NCBI GenBank assembly: GCA_014595895.1
Contig: JABUKB010000001.1
Span: 1,674,001-1,738,000, forward strand
Reading direction: 5' to 3'
Origin: Lysinibacillus odysseyi
Lineage (GTDB): Bacteria; Bacillota; Bacilli; Bacillales_A; Planococcaceae
Length of the DNA stretch: 64,000 nucleotides
In this document: piece by piece, positions 17,732 through 26,448 of the stretch
Position numbering within the stretch: position 1 is the first letter of the stretch
Layout of the letters: each line of letters starts with the position of its first letter
Program-made: the position numbers and the translations under genes
Notes under the pieces: generated by a model
Databases searched by the model: none
The model's input: the letters and a program-made list of their open reading frames with translations, nothing else
What the model was told of the DNA's origin: nothing

Positions 17732-18290
17732 ACAATCCTTCCTTTCGAATGTATGCTTCTATTGATTGTGGTACTAAATACTTTACAGTTTGACCAGTGG
17801 CAAAACGCGCACGTAATAAAGTTGAAGAAAGATCGATTTGCGGAGCATCAACCATTAAAATCGGATATTGGCTCTGTGCCTTGCTACCCGGTCGACGTAA
17901 GCCAATAAATTCGACAAGTTCTAAAAGATCATCGATGCGATACCATGTTGCAAGGGCATCAATGCTATCGCCGCCAATGATAAAATAAAACTTTGCCTCT
18001 GGTTCACGGGCTGTTAAAGCAGCCATTGTATCGTACGTATAGGAAGTGCCACCATGCTGAAGTTCATACATTTCAATGGTAAAAGGTGAATCTTCTATCG
18101 CCAAACGTACCATGACTTCTCGCTGGGCATTTGTAGCACTTCCCGACTTTTTATGAGGCGGAATGGCATTTGGCATAAAGCGTACCTCATCTAGCTGTAA
18201 AGCATGCCTTGCCTCATTGGCCATCATTAAATGTCCGATATGGGGTGGATTGAATGTCCCCCCTAAAATACCGATTTTCTTCAACGCCAA
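17721..18290 (-). CDS. nadD: nicotinate-nucleotide adenylyltransferase
   Basis: 189-residue nucleotidyltransferase that adenylates nicotinic acid mononucleotide in NAD synthesis. Nucleotide-binding motifs GGTFNPPHIGH near the N-terminus and the downstream ISSTxxR-type element (here DLSSTLLRARF) are present. It lies between yhbY (five-base gap) and yqeK (overlap), the usual Bacillales order. Confidence 0.96.
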   Translation of the reverse strand: MALKKIGILGGTFNPPHIGHLMMANEARHALQLDEVRFMPNAIPPHKKSGSATNAQREVMVRLAIEDSPFTIEMYELQHGGTSYTYDTMAALTAREPEAKFYFIIGGDSIDALATWYRIDDLLELVEFIGLRRPGSKAQSQYPILMVDAPQIDLSSTLLRARFATGQTVKYLVPQSIEAYIRKEGLYGA

Positions 18291-18295
18291 TCACC

Positions 18296-18601
18296 TTACT
18301 TTTTGCTTACTTTTGGTAGGACGATTTTTTTGTTGTTACGAGATTCTTTATATAATACAACCGTTAAACCGATTAGCTGTACAAGCTCCGCACGTGTACC
18401 ACGAGCTAAGCTTTCTGCTACTTCATGTTTGTCGTCTTCACAATTATCTAAAATACGTACTTTAATTAACTCGCGCACTTCTAAAACCTCGCGTAATTGT
18501 TGAATCATTGCGTCGTTTACGCCACCTTTTCCGACTTGGAAAATAGGATCTAAATGATGCGCCTCAGCACGTAAAAATCTTTTTTGTTTACCTGTTAACA
18601 A
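18296..18601 (-). CDS. yhbY: ribosome assembly RNA-binding protein YhbY (YqeI)
   Basis: 101-residue CRM-domain protein that binds precursor 50S particles. It starts MLTGKQKRFLRAEAHHLDPIFQVGKGG, with the GxxG-type loop GKGG seen in the family. The start overlaps the aroE stop by 14 bases. Confidence 0.95.
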   Translation of the reverse strand: MLTGKQKRFLRAEAHHLDPIFQVGKGGVNDAMIQQLREVLEVRELIKVRILDNCEDDKHEVAESLARGTRAELVQLIGLTVVLYKESRNNKKIVLPKVSKK

Positions 18602-19433
18602 TGTTTTTTCCTCCTAATTGCTCTGTTAATCGAGCAATTGTACCGTTTATATTTGGTTCATGACCTAGCCAGTACTGGTAGGCAATGGCCCCTTGATGCA
18701 CGAACATTCCAAGTCCGTTGACGATTGTTGCTCCCTTTTTTTCAGCCGCTAATAAAAAAGGCGTCATTAATGGATTATACACAATATCAGCCGCAATTGC
18801 GCCTGTCGGGAACTTTTCTAATGAAAATGGCAAAGCAAAATCACCTGTACTCATGCCTGCTGGTGTGGTTTGCACAAAAATTTTAAAGGTGTCCAGCTCT
18901 TCTTCAGCTTGCTGCATTGTGATGGCTTGGCCGCTACCCATTTCATCCACAATAGCCTGCGCTTTCTCAAGCGTGCGATTAGCGATGGTAATATTCGTAT
19001 AGCCTGCTTGCTGCAGAGCAAAAGCAATACCACGTGCAGCTCCACCGGCACCAATCAATAGTAGCGGTGCTTGACGATGTTCTGTACCGACAGCTTCTTC
19101 TAACGATTTTACAAAGCCTGGACCATCTGTATTATAACCTTTTAACTTACCCTCTGTTGTACGAACAACCGTATTGACAGCGCCCATCTTTTCAGCTAAA
19201 GGATCTAATTCATCTAAAAATGGAAGAATGGTCTCTTTATGTGGAATAGTCACATTCCAACCGCTTGTCCCTAATAATTGAAAAGATGATACGACCTGCT
19301 GTAAATCCTCTGACTTTACATGTACAGGAATATATGCCGCATCTATATTCATTTCTGCATACCAAGCATTGTGCATCTCTGGTGATTTCGATTGTGCGAT
19401 TGGGTCGCCGATCACTGCAAACCACTTTTTCAT
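18588..19433 (-). CDS. aroE: shikimate dehydrogenase (NADP+)
   Basis: 281-residue enzyme that reduces 3-dehydroshikimate to shikimate in aromatic amino-acid synthesis. The substrate-binding segment VIGDPIAQSKSPEMHN, the catalytic lysine/aspartate region NVTIPHKE and NTDGPGF, and the dinucleotide loop GAGGAARG are visible. Length is normal. It lies between yqeH and yhbY, a conserved mixed-function arrangement. Confidence 0.96.
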   Translation of the reverse strand: MKKWFAVIGDPIAQSKSPEMHNAWYAEMNIDAAYIPVHVKSEDLQQVVSSFQLLGTSGWNVTIPHKETILPFLDELDPLAEKMGAVNTVVRTTEGKLKGYNTDGPGFVKSLEEAVGTEHRQAPLLLIGAGGAARGIAFALQQAGYTNITIANRTLEKAQAIVDEMGSGQAITMQQAEEELDTFKIFVQTTPAGMSTGDFALPFSLEKFPTGAIAADIVYNPLMTPFLLAAEKKGATIVNGLGMFVHQGAIAYQYWLGHEPNINGTIARLTEQLGGKNIVNR

Positions 19434-19473
19434 ATCCCCATCATCCTTTGTATCGATTGTAATAGCCGTCTCC

Positions 19474-20577
19474 TTAAATAAGTGACGGACGGATAAATAC
19501 TTCTACACCTTTTGGTGCATGTGCTGCTACGACTACATTGGCATGCTGTACAGTAATCCATCCTAAGCCTGAGAACACGACATCCGTTTTGTCCTCTTTA
19601 ATTGAAAATTCATGACGAACGAGTTCAGGCAATTGATCGATATGCTTGACTGTTGGCGGTGCCAATAGCTCCCCTTTATGGTTAGCATACAACTCGTCTG
19701 CCTTCTCAAGTTTCGTACGGTGAATCGGTAAGTCATTGGCTACATGTACTGTAAATGCAGAACGCTCACCCTTTATAAAGTCAAAGCGCGCTAAAGCACC
19801 GATAAACAATGTTTGTTCTGGATTTTGCTGATACACTTTTGGTTTGATTTCTTTTTTCGGCATAATATATTTTAACTCAGATGCATCTAAGTAATGCGCC
19901 ATTTGATGATGATTAATAATACCCGGTGTATCATAAAGAGCCGAGCCATCATCCAACGGAATCTCAATCATATCCAGTGTAGTACCTGGGAAATGAGAAG
20001 TTGTAATCACTTCTCCTTCACCTGTAGCTTGCTTAATGACACGGTTAATAAATGTTGATTTCCCTACATTTGTACATCCTACTACATAGACGTTTTTGCC
20101 ATTTCGGTACTGTTCGATGGCATCCATTACCTCTGCCATTCCTTTACCCTTATGAGCTGATACAAGCTTTACATCTACAGCATGTAAGCCTAGATTTTTC
20201 GCTTCACGCTTTAACCAATTGACCACTTTGTTGGCTTTCACTGACTTTGGTAATAAATCAGCTTTATTCGCTACAAGCAGTACAGGGTTGCTTCCTACGA
20301 AACGGTGTAATCCGGGTAACCAGCTCCCGTTGAAATCAAAAATATCAACAATTTTCACGATTAGACCTTCTTGCTGACCAAGACCGTTTAAAATGCGTAA
20401 AAAATCGTCATCTGTTAAGCTAACCGGCTGAATTTCATTGTAATTTTTTAAGCGGAAACAGCGTTGACAAATAACCACTTCTTTTTCTAATGATGATGCT
20501 GGCGCATAACCAACCTCATTTTTATCTTCTGTTTGAATAACTGCTCCACAGCCAATACAATTTGGCATTTCGTTCAT
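19474..20577 (-). CDS. yqeH: ribosome biogenesis GTPase YqeH
   Basis: 367-residue circularly permuted GTPase needed for 30S subunit assembly. An N-terminal zinc finger (CIGCGAVIQ ... CQRCFRL) comes first; the G motifs follow in permuted order: NKADLLPK (G4), VSAHKGKG (G5), GCTNVGKST (G1), DTPG (G3). The C-terminal domain is typical. Spacing to yqeG is 25 bases, consistent with one operon. Confidence 0.96.
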   Translation of the reverse strand: MNEMPNCIGCGAVIQTEDKNEVGYAPASSLEKEVVICQRCFRLKNYNEIQPVSLTDDDFLRILNGLGQQEGLIVKIVDIFDFNGSWLPGLHRFVGSNPVLLVANKADLLPKSVKANKVVNWLKREAKNLGLHAVDVKLVSAHKGKGMAEVMDAIEQYRNGKNVYVVGCTNVGKSTFINRVIKQATGEGEVITTSHFPGTTLDMIEIPLDDGSALYDTPGIINHHQMAHYLDASELKYIMPKKEIKPKVYQQNPEQTLFIGALARFDFIKGERSAFTVHVANDLPIHRTKLEKADELYANHKGELLAPPTVKHIDQLPELVRHEFSIKEDKTDVVFSGLGWITVQHANVVVAAHAPKGVEVFIRPSLI

Positions 20578-20602
20578 TATACTATTTTCCTCCCTATTCC
20601 CA

Positions 20603-21118
20603 TCAAATATCCCAAGTTTTAATTCCTCTACGTTTCAAATCATTAAATACACGACGCTCTACAAAGCGATTAAAGCGCGTCACAAGACCATCCGATTGTG
20701 CCACAGGACGGACTAAAATTGTATATAGTTTTTGACGTTTTGCCCCCATAATATCCGTTAAAAGCTGATCTCCTACCATGCATACCTCGTGACGCTTTAA
20801 TTTTAAGCGAACGAGTGCTTGATAGAAACCATTTCCTAAGGGCTTTCTGGCGTGTGGAATGTACGGGATTCCAAGTGGTTCTGCAAAACTTTTCACGCGC
20901 TTTTCGTTATTGTTTGACGCAATAATAACAGCAATCCCTGCATCAACCATCATTTCGTACCAAGCCGCTAGTTCTTCTGTCGCGTCAGCACGATCCCATT
21001 CTACAAGCGTGTTATCCAAATCGGTAATAATTCCGCGAATACCGAGTTCCACTAACTTTTCTGGTGTAATATCAAACACCGTTGATACAAATTCATCTGG
21101 CAATAAGAAATTATACAA
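20603..21118 (-). CDS. yqeG: YqeG family HAD phosphatase
   Basis: 171-residue HAD-superfamily IIIA phosphatase. The nucleophile motif DLDNTLVEWD (about residues 34-43), IIASNNNEKR (motif II) and MVGDQLLTDIMGAKR (motif IV) are present. Some relatives are phosphatidylglycerophosphate phosphatases; for Bacillus YqeG the substrate is less clear. It lies directly after psd, so a phospholipid link is possible but not shown. Confidence 0.92.
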   Translation of the reverse strand: MYNFLLPDEFVSTVFDITPEKLVELGIRGIITDLDNTLVEWDRADATEELAAWYEMMVDAGIAVIIASNNNEKRVKSFAEPLGIPYIPHARKPLGNGFYQALVRLKLKRHEVCMVGDQLLTDIMGAKRQKLYTILVRPVAQSDGLVTRFNRFVERRVFNDLKRRGIKTWDI

Positions 21119-21151
21119 AATAGCTACTCCCTTACTTTATATAGTAAATAA

Positions 21152-21931
21152 TTATAACATATTGGCGAATGCTTCTCCCATGCGAATGGGAGTACCGCGT
21201 TTGATACTGCTGCAAAAAGCAATAGAATCTTTTTCAAATAACATAACAACGGTTGACCCGAACGTAAAGTATCCAACCTCTTCCCCTTTATGCCAGGTCG
21301 TTGTCGTATTCGTTAATGTAATAGAATTGACAAAAGTAGCGCCTACTTTTATAAATGCTGCCCGCTTATCGTTATACATCAGTTCGCTAATCATGCGATA
21401 ATTATGACTTAGCGGCTTTTTGCCGTATGTAAGTCCTAATTGATTGACCGGATATGACTTGCCTCCCAGTACATATTGACGCAAGACATAGGCATTGACC
21501 GGACTATGCATACGATGATAATCGGCAGGGCTTAAATAAAAGACGATATACATCCCGTCCCGGTAAGTTTCAGCACTGGACTTGCTTCCTAGCAAATCTT
21601 GCAATGTATAAGGTTTATTTTTCACTGTAAAAACCATGTCATCTGTTATAGCGCCAAACGCTTCTATCTTTGCATCAACTGGACTTGTCAAGGTTTGGGG
21701 AGCCAAATCAATCGGACGTGTACCTTCTTTTAACGTCCGCGTGAAAAATTCATGCAAGCTTGAAAACTGATCTGTTTTTTTTGAAACTTCTTCTATGTTA
21801 ATATCGTATATTTTACTATAACTACGAATAAACCTTTTACTAATAGGTGAAGTTGTTAATTTTTTTAGTAAGGTGGAGCTCATTTTACCATTTGTTAATT
21901 CAATCATCGATTGATACATTTTTTCTCTCAT
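21152..21931 (-). CDS. psd: phosphatidylserine decarboxylase proenzyme
   Basis: 259-residue membrane-associated proenzyme that converts phosphatidylserine to phosphatidylethanolamine after self-cleavage to a pyruvoyl enzyme. The cleavage site is near the C-terminus: FTFGSTVVMLFEK, with FGST where many relatives have LGST; the glycine-serine pair is kept. The segments SPVDAKIEAFG and YLSPADYHRMHSPV are also typical. Start ATG at 21931, six bases after GGAGGT. It is transcribed away from pssA, which makes its substrate; the two share a 150-base divergent region. Confidence 0.95.
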   Translation of the reverse strand: MREKMYQSMIELTNGKMSSTLLKKLTTSPISKRFIRSYSKIYDINIEEVSKKTDQFSSLHEFFTRTLKEGTRPIDLAPQTLTSPVDAKIEAFGAITDDMVFTVKNKPYTLQDLLGSKSSAETYRDGMYIVFYLSPADYHRMHSPVNAYVLRQYVLGGKSYPVNQLGLTYGKKPLSHNYRMISELMYNDKRAAFIKVGATFVNSITLTNTTTTWHKGEEVGYFTFGSTVVMLFEKDSIAFCSSIKRGTPIRMGEAFANML

Positions 21932-22020
21932 CAATAGACCTCCGCATCATGCTAAAAAATAATTATAATGGTTATTCAAATCAATGAAAAGCAATTTCCC
22001 TATAAAAATAGTGAACAACT

Positions 22021-22049
22021 TTTCAACTCGATGTCTTTCAGAGTATAAT
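22021..22049 (+). promoter_or_regulatory. putative sigma-A promoter of pssA
   Basis: TTTCAA (22021-22026) and TATAAT (22044-22049) separated by 17 bases, about 35 bases before the pssA start. The -10 is perfect, the -35 weak. Confidence 0.5.
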
Positions 22050-22082
22050 AGTAGATAGTAAAGAATAAAGGAGTGTTTTCGT

Positions 22083-22622
22083 ATGTTTCTTCTCCACAAG
22101 GTGGATGCCACAGTGAAGAAAGTTAAATCGAACGCTGCCAATCTAATTACCATACTGAATATGTCATTTGGTGGGGCTGCCATCATGGCAACGATGAATG
22201 AATATTACAACTACAGTGTGTTGTTTATTTTTATTGCCGCATTTTTAGATCGCTACGATGGTAAGGTAGCACGCAAATTCAATCAAGAGTCAGAGCTCGG
22301 CAAGCAGCTTGATTCAATGGGGGATATTATTTCATTTGGCGTAGCTCCCGCGCTGCTTATGTACGAGTTAACACTTATAGATTTCGGTGTCGCTGGCATG
22401 GTCATGGCCGTTTTATATATTGCTTGTGGCGCTCTTCGATTAGCGCGCTTTAATGTAATGGATGCTACAGGCTATTTTGTCGGCTTGCCTATTACAGCCG
22501 CAGGGACGTTACTAACTCTTTCTTTCTTTTTCACACACGCCCTGTCACCAGTCTTTTATATGTTTTTATACCCAATCTTAGCTATTTTAATGATTAGTAC
22601 ATTTACGTTAAAAAAAGTTTAA
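22083..22622 (+). CDS. pssA: CDP-diacylglycerol-serine O-phosphatidyltransferase
   Basis: 179-residue membrane enzyme that makes phosphatidylserine from CDP-diacylglycerol and L-serine. The CDP-alcohol phosphotransferase signature DxxDGxxAR-x8-GxxxDxxxD is complete (DRYDGKVARKF to LDSMGD, about residues 58-80), followed by four or five membrane helices. Start ATG at 22083, nine bases after AAAGGAG. With divergent psd it forms a phosphatidylethanolamine pathway; a strong terminator follows. Confidence 0.95.
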   Translation: MFLLHKVDATVKKVKSNAANLITILNMSFGGAAIMATMNEYYNYSVLFIFIAAFLDRYDGKVARKFNQESELGKQLDSMGDIISFGVAPALLMYELTLIDFGVAGMVMAVLYIACGALRLARFNVMDATGYFVGLPITAAGTLLTLSFFFTHALSPVFYMFLYPILAILMISTFTLKKV

Positions 22623-22633
22623 TCGTATCGTTT

Positions 22634-22672
22634 AAAAGCATCATCCTTACAGAAAAAAGGATGATGCTTTTT
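22634..22672 (+). terminator. pssA terminator
   Basis: AAAGCATCATCCTT/AAGGATGATGCTTT, a perfect stem followed by T residues. Confidence 0.9.
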
Positions 22673-22676
22673 CCGT

Positions 22677-22705
22677 TCATATTTCGCGTTTTTTCGACAT
22701 AAGCT
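22677..22705 (+). promoter_or_regulatory. putative sigma-E promoter of sigK
   Basis: TCATATTT (22677-22684) and CATAAGCT (22698-22705), 13 bases apart, resemble the mother-cell sigma-E consensus. The implied start of transcription lies close to the AAGGAAAGG ribosome site, giving a very short leader. Confidence 0.5.
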
Positions 22706-22728
22706 AGCAAAAAGGAAAGGATGGCTGT

Positions 22729-23436
22729 GTGGCCCTTTTATTTTCGCTTCTACAGTTATGGCTAGACTTCCCTTCTATGATTGGATATCTCAAAGGGCAG
22801 GCATTTCCGAAACCATTTTCACGAGAAGAAGAACAGCAGGCCATTGAAAAATTTTTAAACGGTGACGAACAGGCAAGACTTGATTTAATCGAACGCAATA
22901 TGAGACTGGTCGCCCACGTCGTAAAGAAATTCCACCCACCGCATGAACTTTTGGATGATTATATTTCCATTGGAACTATAGGACTGATGAAGGCCGTAGC
23001 AAGCTTTACTCCCGATAAAAAAACGCGCCTTGCCACGTATGCAGCGCGGTGTATTGAAAATGAGATTTTAATGTATTTGCGTACACAGAAAAAGGTACAA
23101 AAAGACGTTTCCTTATTTGAACCAATCGGTATTGATAAAGATGGGCAAACATTGCAAATCCGTGATTTACTGCAGTTTGATGAAAAACCAGCATCAGAAC
23201 AGCTAGAAGACCGAGAACGCGAAAAACAGCTGTATGTTTTTTTGCGGGTGCTCGAGCAACGCGAGTTAGAAATTATTACATTGCGCTATGGCTTGCTGCA
23301 GCAAAAGCCGTTAACACAAAAAGAAATTGCCAAAAAGCTTGGGATATCGCGCAGCTATGTGTCACGTATTGAAAAACGTGCACTCGTGAAGCTATACCAA
23401 CAGTTTAAAAAACAAGAGCCTCCATTGCATGAATGA
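22729..23436 (+). CDS. sigK: RNA polymerase sporulation sigma factor sigma-K (pro-form)
   Basis: 235-residue late mother-cell sigma factor. The N-terminal about 20 hydrophobic residues (MALLFSLLQLWLDFPSMIGY) are the pro-sequence that membrane protease SpoIVFB removes; then come region 2 (DLIERNMRLVAHVVKKF, DYISIGTIGLMKAV, LATYAARCIENEILM) and region 4 with its helix-turn-helix (TQKEIAKKLGISRSYVSRIEKRAL). Start is GTG at 22729, eight bases after AAGGAAAGG; an ATG at 22721 is out of frame and runs into a stop. The reading frame is continuous, so there is no skin-type interruption as in B. subtilis 168. Confidence 0.96.
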   Translation: MALLFSLLQLWLDFPSMIGYLKGQAFPKPFSREEEQQAIEKFLNGDEQARLDLIERNMRLVAHVVKKFHPPHELLDDYISIGTIGLMKAVASFTPDKKTRLATYAARCIENEILMYLRTQKKVQKDVSLFEPIGIDKDGQTLQIRDLLQFDEKPASEQLEDREREKQLYVFLRVLEQRELEIITLRYGLLQQKPLTQKEIAKKLGISRSYVSRIEKRALVKLYQQFKKQEPPLHE

Positions 23437-23450
23437 AGGCTCTTTGTTTT
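23413..23450. terminator. bidirectional terminator between sigK and mtnN
   Basis: AGAGCCT/AGGCTCT stem overlapping the sigK stop, with a T-rich tract on the plus side and A/T on the other; it serves two convergent genes. Confidence 0.75.
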
Positions 23451-24141
23451 ATAATTTTTCAATCGCTTTTAGCACAACTTCTGTTGAATGCTTCGCCGCT
23501 GTTGGTAAAAATTCATCAAATGAAATATTGGACTCTTTACCCGCAATATCAGAAAGAGCACGAATTACAACAAATGGCGTCCCAAATTGATAGCACACTT
23601 GCGCTACTGCTGCTGCTTCCATTTCTACTGCTTTCATCGTCGGGAAATCTTTACGTACACTTTCCACACGTACAGGGTCATTCATAAAGGCGTCACCTGA
23701 GCAGATTAATCCAACTGCTGATGGATGTTCGTCGACCTCTGCTACTGCTTGCTGTGCCACTTTTATTAATTTGTCATCTGCTTTATAAGCAGCTGGCATC
23801 CCCGCCATTTGTCCAATCTCATAGCCAAAAATGGTTACATCTACATCATGGTGGCGGACTTCATCAGAAATAACAACTGCTCCTACGTCAAGTGCCGGGT
23901 CATAGCCCCCCGCAGAGCCTGTGTTGATCACCACATCCGGTTGATATTGCTGCAGTAAAATGGTTGTCGACATTGCTGCATTCACTTTACCGATGCCTGA
24001 TTTTAGTAGCACAATCTCTTTCCCTTTATATGTACCTGTTGTGTATTCACTGTTGGCTATTACTTCTGTATGTGTTCCTTCAAGCGTAGCACGTAATAGT
24101 TCTACCTCTTGTTCCATGGCACCAATTACTGCGATTTTCAT
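23449..24141 (-). CDS. mtnN: 5'-methylthioadenosine/S-adenosylhomocysteine nucleosidase
   Basis: 230-residue nucleosidase that cleaves adenine from methylthioadenosine and S-adenosylhomocysteine, feeding methionine salvage and removing methylation by-products. Family blocks visible: [48 protein letters not shown] and RALSDIAG. It lies convergent with sigK and 68 bases after yrrS, the partner order known from Bacillales. Confidence 0.97.
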   Translation of the reverse strand: MKIAVIGAMEQEVELLRATLEGTHTEVIANSEYTTGTYKGKEIVLLKSGIGKVNAAMSTTILLQQYQPDVVINTGSAGGYDPALDVGAVVISDEVRHHDVDVTIFGYEIGQMAGMPAAYKADDKLIKVAQQAVAEVDEHPSAVGLICSGDAFMNDPVRVESVRKDFPTMKAVEMEAAAVAQVCYQFGTPFVVIRALSDIAGKESNISFDEFLPTAAKHSTEVVLKAIEKL

Positions 24142-24209
24142 TGTTACTCCTCCTTATTTCAAGCACTATTTCTACAGTAGATCATCTAGAATAGACTGTT
24201 AAGCTCCGG

Positions 24210-24878
24210 TTATGGCAGCTGTTGCAATACTTCCACCTGCACAGGCAACCATCCTTCTCCACTTACCCATTCAATCGAAACACGATAAATATTCGCCTTA
24301 TCCTTTGAAGAAAGAACGGCGATTGAACTTTCTGCACTGCCGTTATTTTTCACGGACCAAATAATGCTGTTGTCTTTTTCAAGCGGAATGACCGAGAAAA
24401 AAGCTTTCAATTTTTCTTCATAATCAATATGTCCCACTTGATAAGCTGACACATGCTGACCTGTTTGCTCTGTTGGGTATGGTGTCCAATCGTCATTTGT
24501 CCATACTTCCACGACATTGGCATCTGCAGATTCCGTTACAATATGTCCCTCCGTTGCAGACTCGGTCGGCTGTTCTGTCTCTTCTGCTTCTTCCGGCATT
24601 GGTTCTGGTTGTTCCTCTGTCTCTTCTTCTAGCTCTTCTTTTAGCTCATCTGATTCATCAGGTGTTTCTTTTGCTGGAGGATTTTCTACCGGCTGTTCTG
24701 TCTGTTCTGCTTGTTCTTTCGGTTGCTCAGGCTCCGTTGTAAAAATCGCAAACAGAACAATGACAATCGCAATGGAAACAATACCGATCAGTATATTCAG
24801 CAAACGATCTTTACTTTGGTTCCGGCGCTTTAGACGACTTGGCTTTTCTGTCGTATCTTGCTTTTGTTTTCGATTCAC
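24210..24878 (-). CDS. yrrS: YrrS family (DUF1510) membrane-anchored protein
   Basis: 222 residues: a basic cytoplasmic tail, one membrane helix (about 28-46), a long low-complexity linker rich in Glu, Pro and Thr (about 48-115), then the conserved C-terminal DUF1510 domain (about 118-222) with DDWTPYPTEQTG and EWVSGEGWLPVQVEVL. The domain would lie outside the membrane. In B. subtilis yrrS is next to the penicillin-binding protein gene pbpI; no such gene is present here. Molecular role unknown. Confidence 0.86.
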   Translation of the reverse strand: MNRKQKQDTTEKPSRLKRRNQSKDRLLNILIGIVSIAIVIVLFAIFTTEPEQPKEQAEQTEQPVENPPAKETPDESDELKEELEEETEEQPEPMPEEAEETEQPTESATEGHIVTESADANVVEVWTNDDWTPYPTEQTGQHVSAYQVGHIDYEEKLKAFFSVIPLEKDNSIIWSVKNNGSAESSIAVLSSKDKANIYRVSIEWVSGEGWLPVQVEVLQQLP

Positions 24879-24927
24879 ATAATCACCTCGCTCCTTATTG
24901 TAACAACATCATTTGGAGCTGTACATT

Positions 24928-24970
24928 AGAAAAGACTGCTAGAAAAGATTTACCTTCTCAAGCAGCCTTT
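24928..24970 (-). terminator. greA terminator
   Basis: AAAGGCTGCT/AGCAGTCTTT stem with one mismatch and inner pairing, followed by a T-rich stretch on the minus strand. Confidence 0.65.
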
Positions 24971-24975
24971 CATTC

Positions 24976-25470
24976 TTATTTAATTTCTAAAATAACAACT
25001 TCCATATCTCCGCCAGGCGTTGTCAATTTTACTTTGTCGCCTACTCGATGTGCCATTAAAGCTCTGGCCATTGGTGAGTCGTTTGAAATACGCTCATTTG
25101 CCGGGTCAGCTTCTGCAGAACCAACGATTTTATATGTTTCTGGCTCTCCTTCTGGTTCGCCATTGTCCAATACATCAAATGTTACTGTACGACCAAGCGA
25201 AACGACCAATTCAGCGCCGCTTTCTTGCTCATCAGAAATAATCAATGCATTACGCAACATCATTTCAATTGTTGAGATACGGCCCTCTACAAAGCCTTGT
25301 TCTTCTTTTGCAGAATCATATTCTGAGTTCTCTGAAAGGTCCCCGAAAGAGCGCGCGACTTTAATACGCTCTACTACTTCTGGACGTTTCACCGTTTTTA
25401 ATTGATGTAACTCCTCTTCAAGTGCTGCTTTTCCATCCAATGTCATTGGATATTGTTTTTCGTTAGACAA
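24976..25470 (-). CDS. greA: transcription elongation factor GreA
   Basis: 164-residue factor that enters the RNA polymerase secondary channel and stimulates cleavage of backtracked RNA. It has an N-terminal coiled coil ([35 protein letters not shown] with the tip acidic pair) and a C-terminal FKBP-like domain ([24 protein letters not shown]). Start TTG at 25470, chosen because GGAG lies eight bases before it and the resulting [10 protein letters not shown] aligns with the Bacillus N-terminus; a GTG three codons upstream overlaps the ribosome site. Confidence 0.96.
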   Translation of the reverse strand: MSNEKQYPMTLDGKAALEEELHQLKTVKRPEVVERIKVARSFGDLSENSEYDSAKEEQGFVEGRISTIEMMLRNALIISDEQESGAELVVSLGRTVTFDVLDNGEPEGEPETYKIVGSAEADPANERISNDSPMARALMAHRVGDKVKLTTPGGDMEVVILEIK

Positions 25471-25672
25471 ATTACTCACTCCTTCAATATCTTGAAAACA
25501 TTACTATACACTTTTAAAAAATGCAATCGTTTTCTTTTATAAAAATTTTGGTTTAGCATATGTTCAACTCGTATGATAAACAAGCTTCTCCCTCTGGATT
25601 TACCCGTTTATGCGATGTGTTAGCCGCAGCTTCTACTGCCAATCAACCTTCCACATCTACTAAAATAAAAAC

Positions 25673-25739
25673 CGATTATTAGCTACATACTATGCAAGCA
25701 CACGTCTAAAAAGACATGTGCTTGGTTCACTAATAATCG
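25673..25739 (-). terminator. long two-tier terminator downstream of udk
   Basis: Outer stem CGATTATTAG (25673-25682) with CTAATAATCG (25730-25739), inner stem CAAGCACANGTCT with AGACNTGTGCTTG (25695-25724). On the minus strand GGTTTTTATTTT follows. It occupies the centre of a 340-base gap between udk and greA that is otherwise AT-rich and empty. Confidence 0.75.
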
Positions 25740-25812
25740 AATTTATTTGTATAATATTTAAGTTAAACAGCGCAATACTATTTGAATATATTGTCAATCA
25801 CAATACATCATA

Positions 25813-26448
25813 TTACAGATTGGGGCCAGTTTCAAGGATTGTTTTAATTTTTGTAACCATTAGATCAATTGCTACCCCATTATCTCCGCCTTCAGGTACA
25901 ATCACGTCAGCATAACGCTTTGTCGGCTCGATAAACATATTATGCATTGGACGAACAGCTGATAGATACTGCTCGATTACCGATTCTACTGTACGCCCGC
26001 GTTCCTTAATATCACGTTCGATACGACGGATAATACGCAAGTCTGAATCTGTATCAACAAATAGCTTAATATCCATTAAGTCACGCAGACGTTCATCTTC
26101 AAGCACTAAGATTCCTTCGACAATGATTACATCTTTTGGCTCGACACGGACTACTTCAGCAGCACGCGTATGATTCACATAGTCATATACTGGCTTATCA
26201 ATGGCTTTGCGTTCTAATAAATTATGCACATGCTCGATTAGTAAATCTGTATCAAACGCTAATGGATGATCATAATTGGTTTTGAGTCGTTCTTCAAATG
26301 TCATATGACTTTGGTCTTTATAATAAAAATCTTGCTCAATCACAACAACAGAATGGTTGCGGAAAACATCATAGATTGCACGTGTAACCGATGTTTTGCC
26401 TGAACACGACCCACCGGCAATTCCGATGACAACTGGTCTTTTCATCAT
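25813..26448 (-). CDS. udk: uridine kinase
   Basis: 211-residue P-loop kinase that phosphorylates uridine and cytidine for pyrimidine salvage. Walker [10 protein letters not shown], the substrate region [27 protein letters not shown] and VEGILVLED are typical. Its start overlaps the yrrO stop by one base (TAATG). This is the usual position at the end of the trmR-yrrN-yrrO operon. Confidence 0.96.
   Translation of the reverse strand: MMKRPVVIGIAGGSCSGKTSVTRAIYDVFRNHSVVVIEQDFYYKDQSHMTFEERLKTNYDHPLAFDTDLLIEHVHNLLERKAIDKPVYDYVNHTRAAEVVRVEPKDVIIVEGILVLEDERLRDLMDIKLFVDTDSDLRIIRRIERDIKERGRTVESVIEQYLSAVRPMHNMFIEPTKRYADVIVPEGGDNGVAIDLMVTKIKTILETGPNL

Noticed and set aside
22721-22768. ATG at 22721 as sigK start
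   Set aside because: Out of frame with sigK and reaches a stop after 14 codons; GTG 22729 gives the full pro-sequence.
24473-24882. Serine/leucine-rich plus-strand frames opposite yrrS
   Set aside because: They are the mirror of the low-complexity Glu/Pro linker of yrrS, an artefact of repeated codons.
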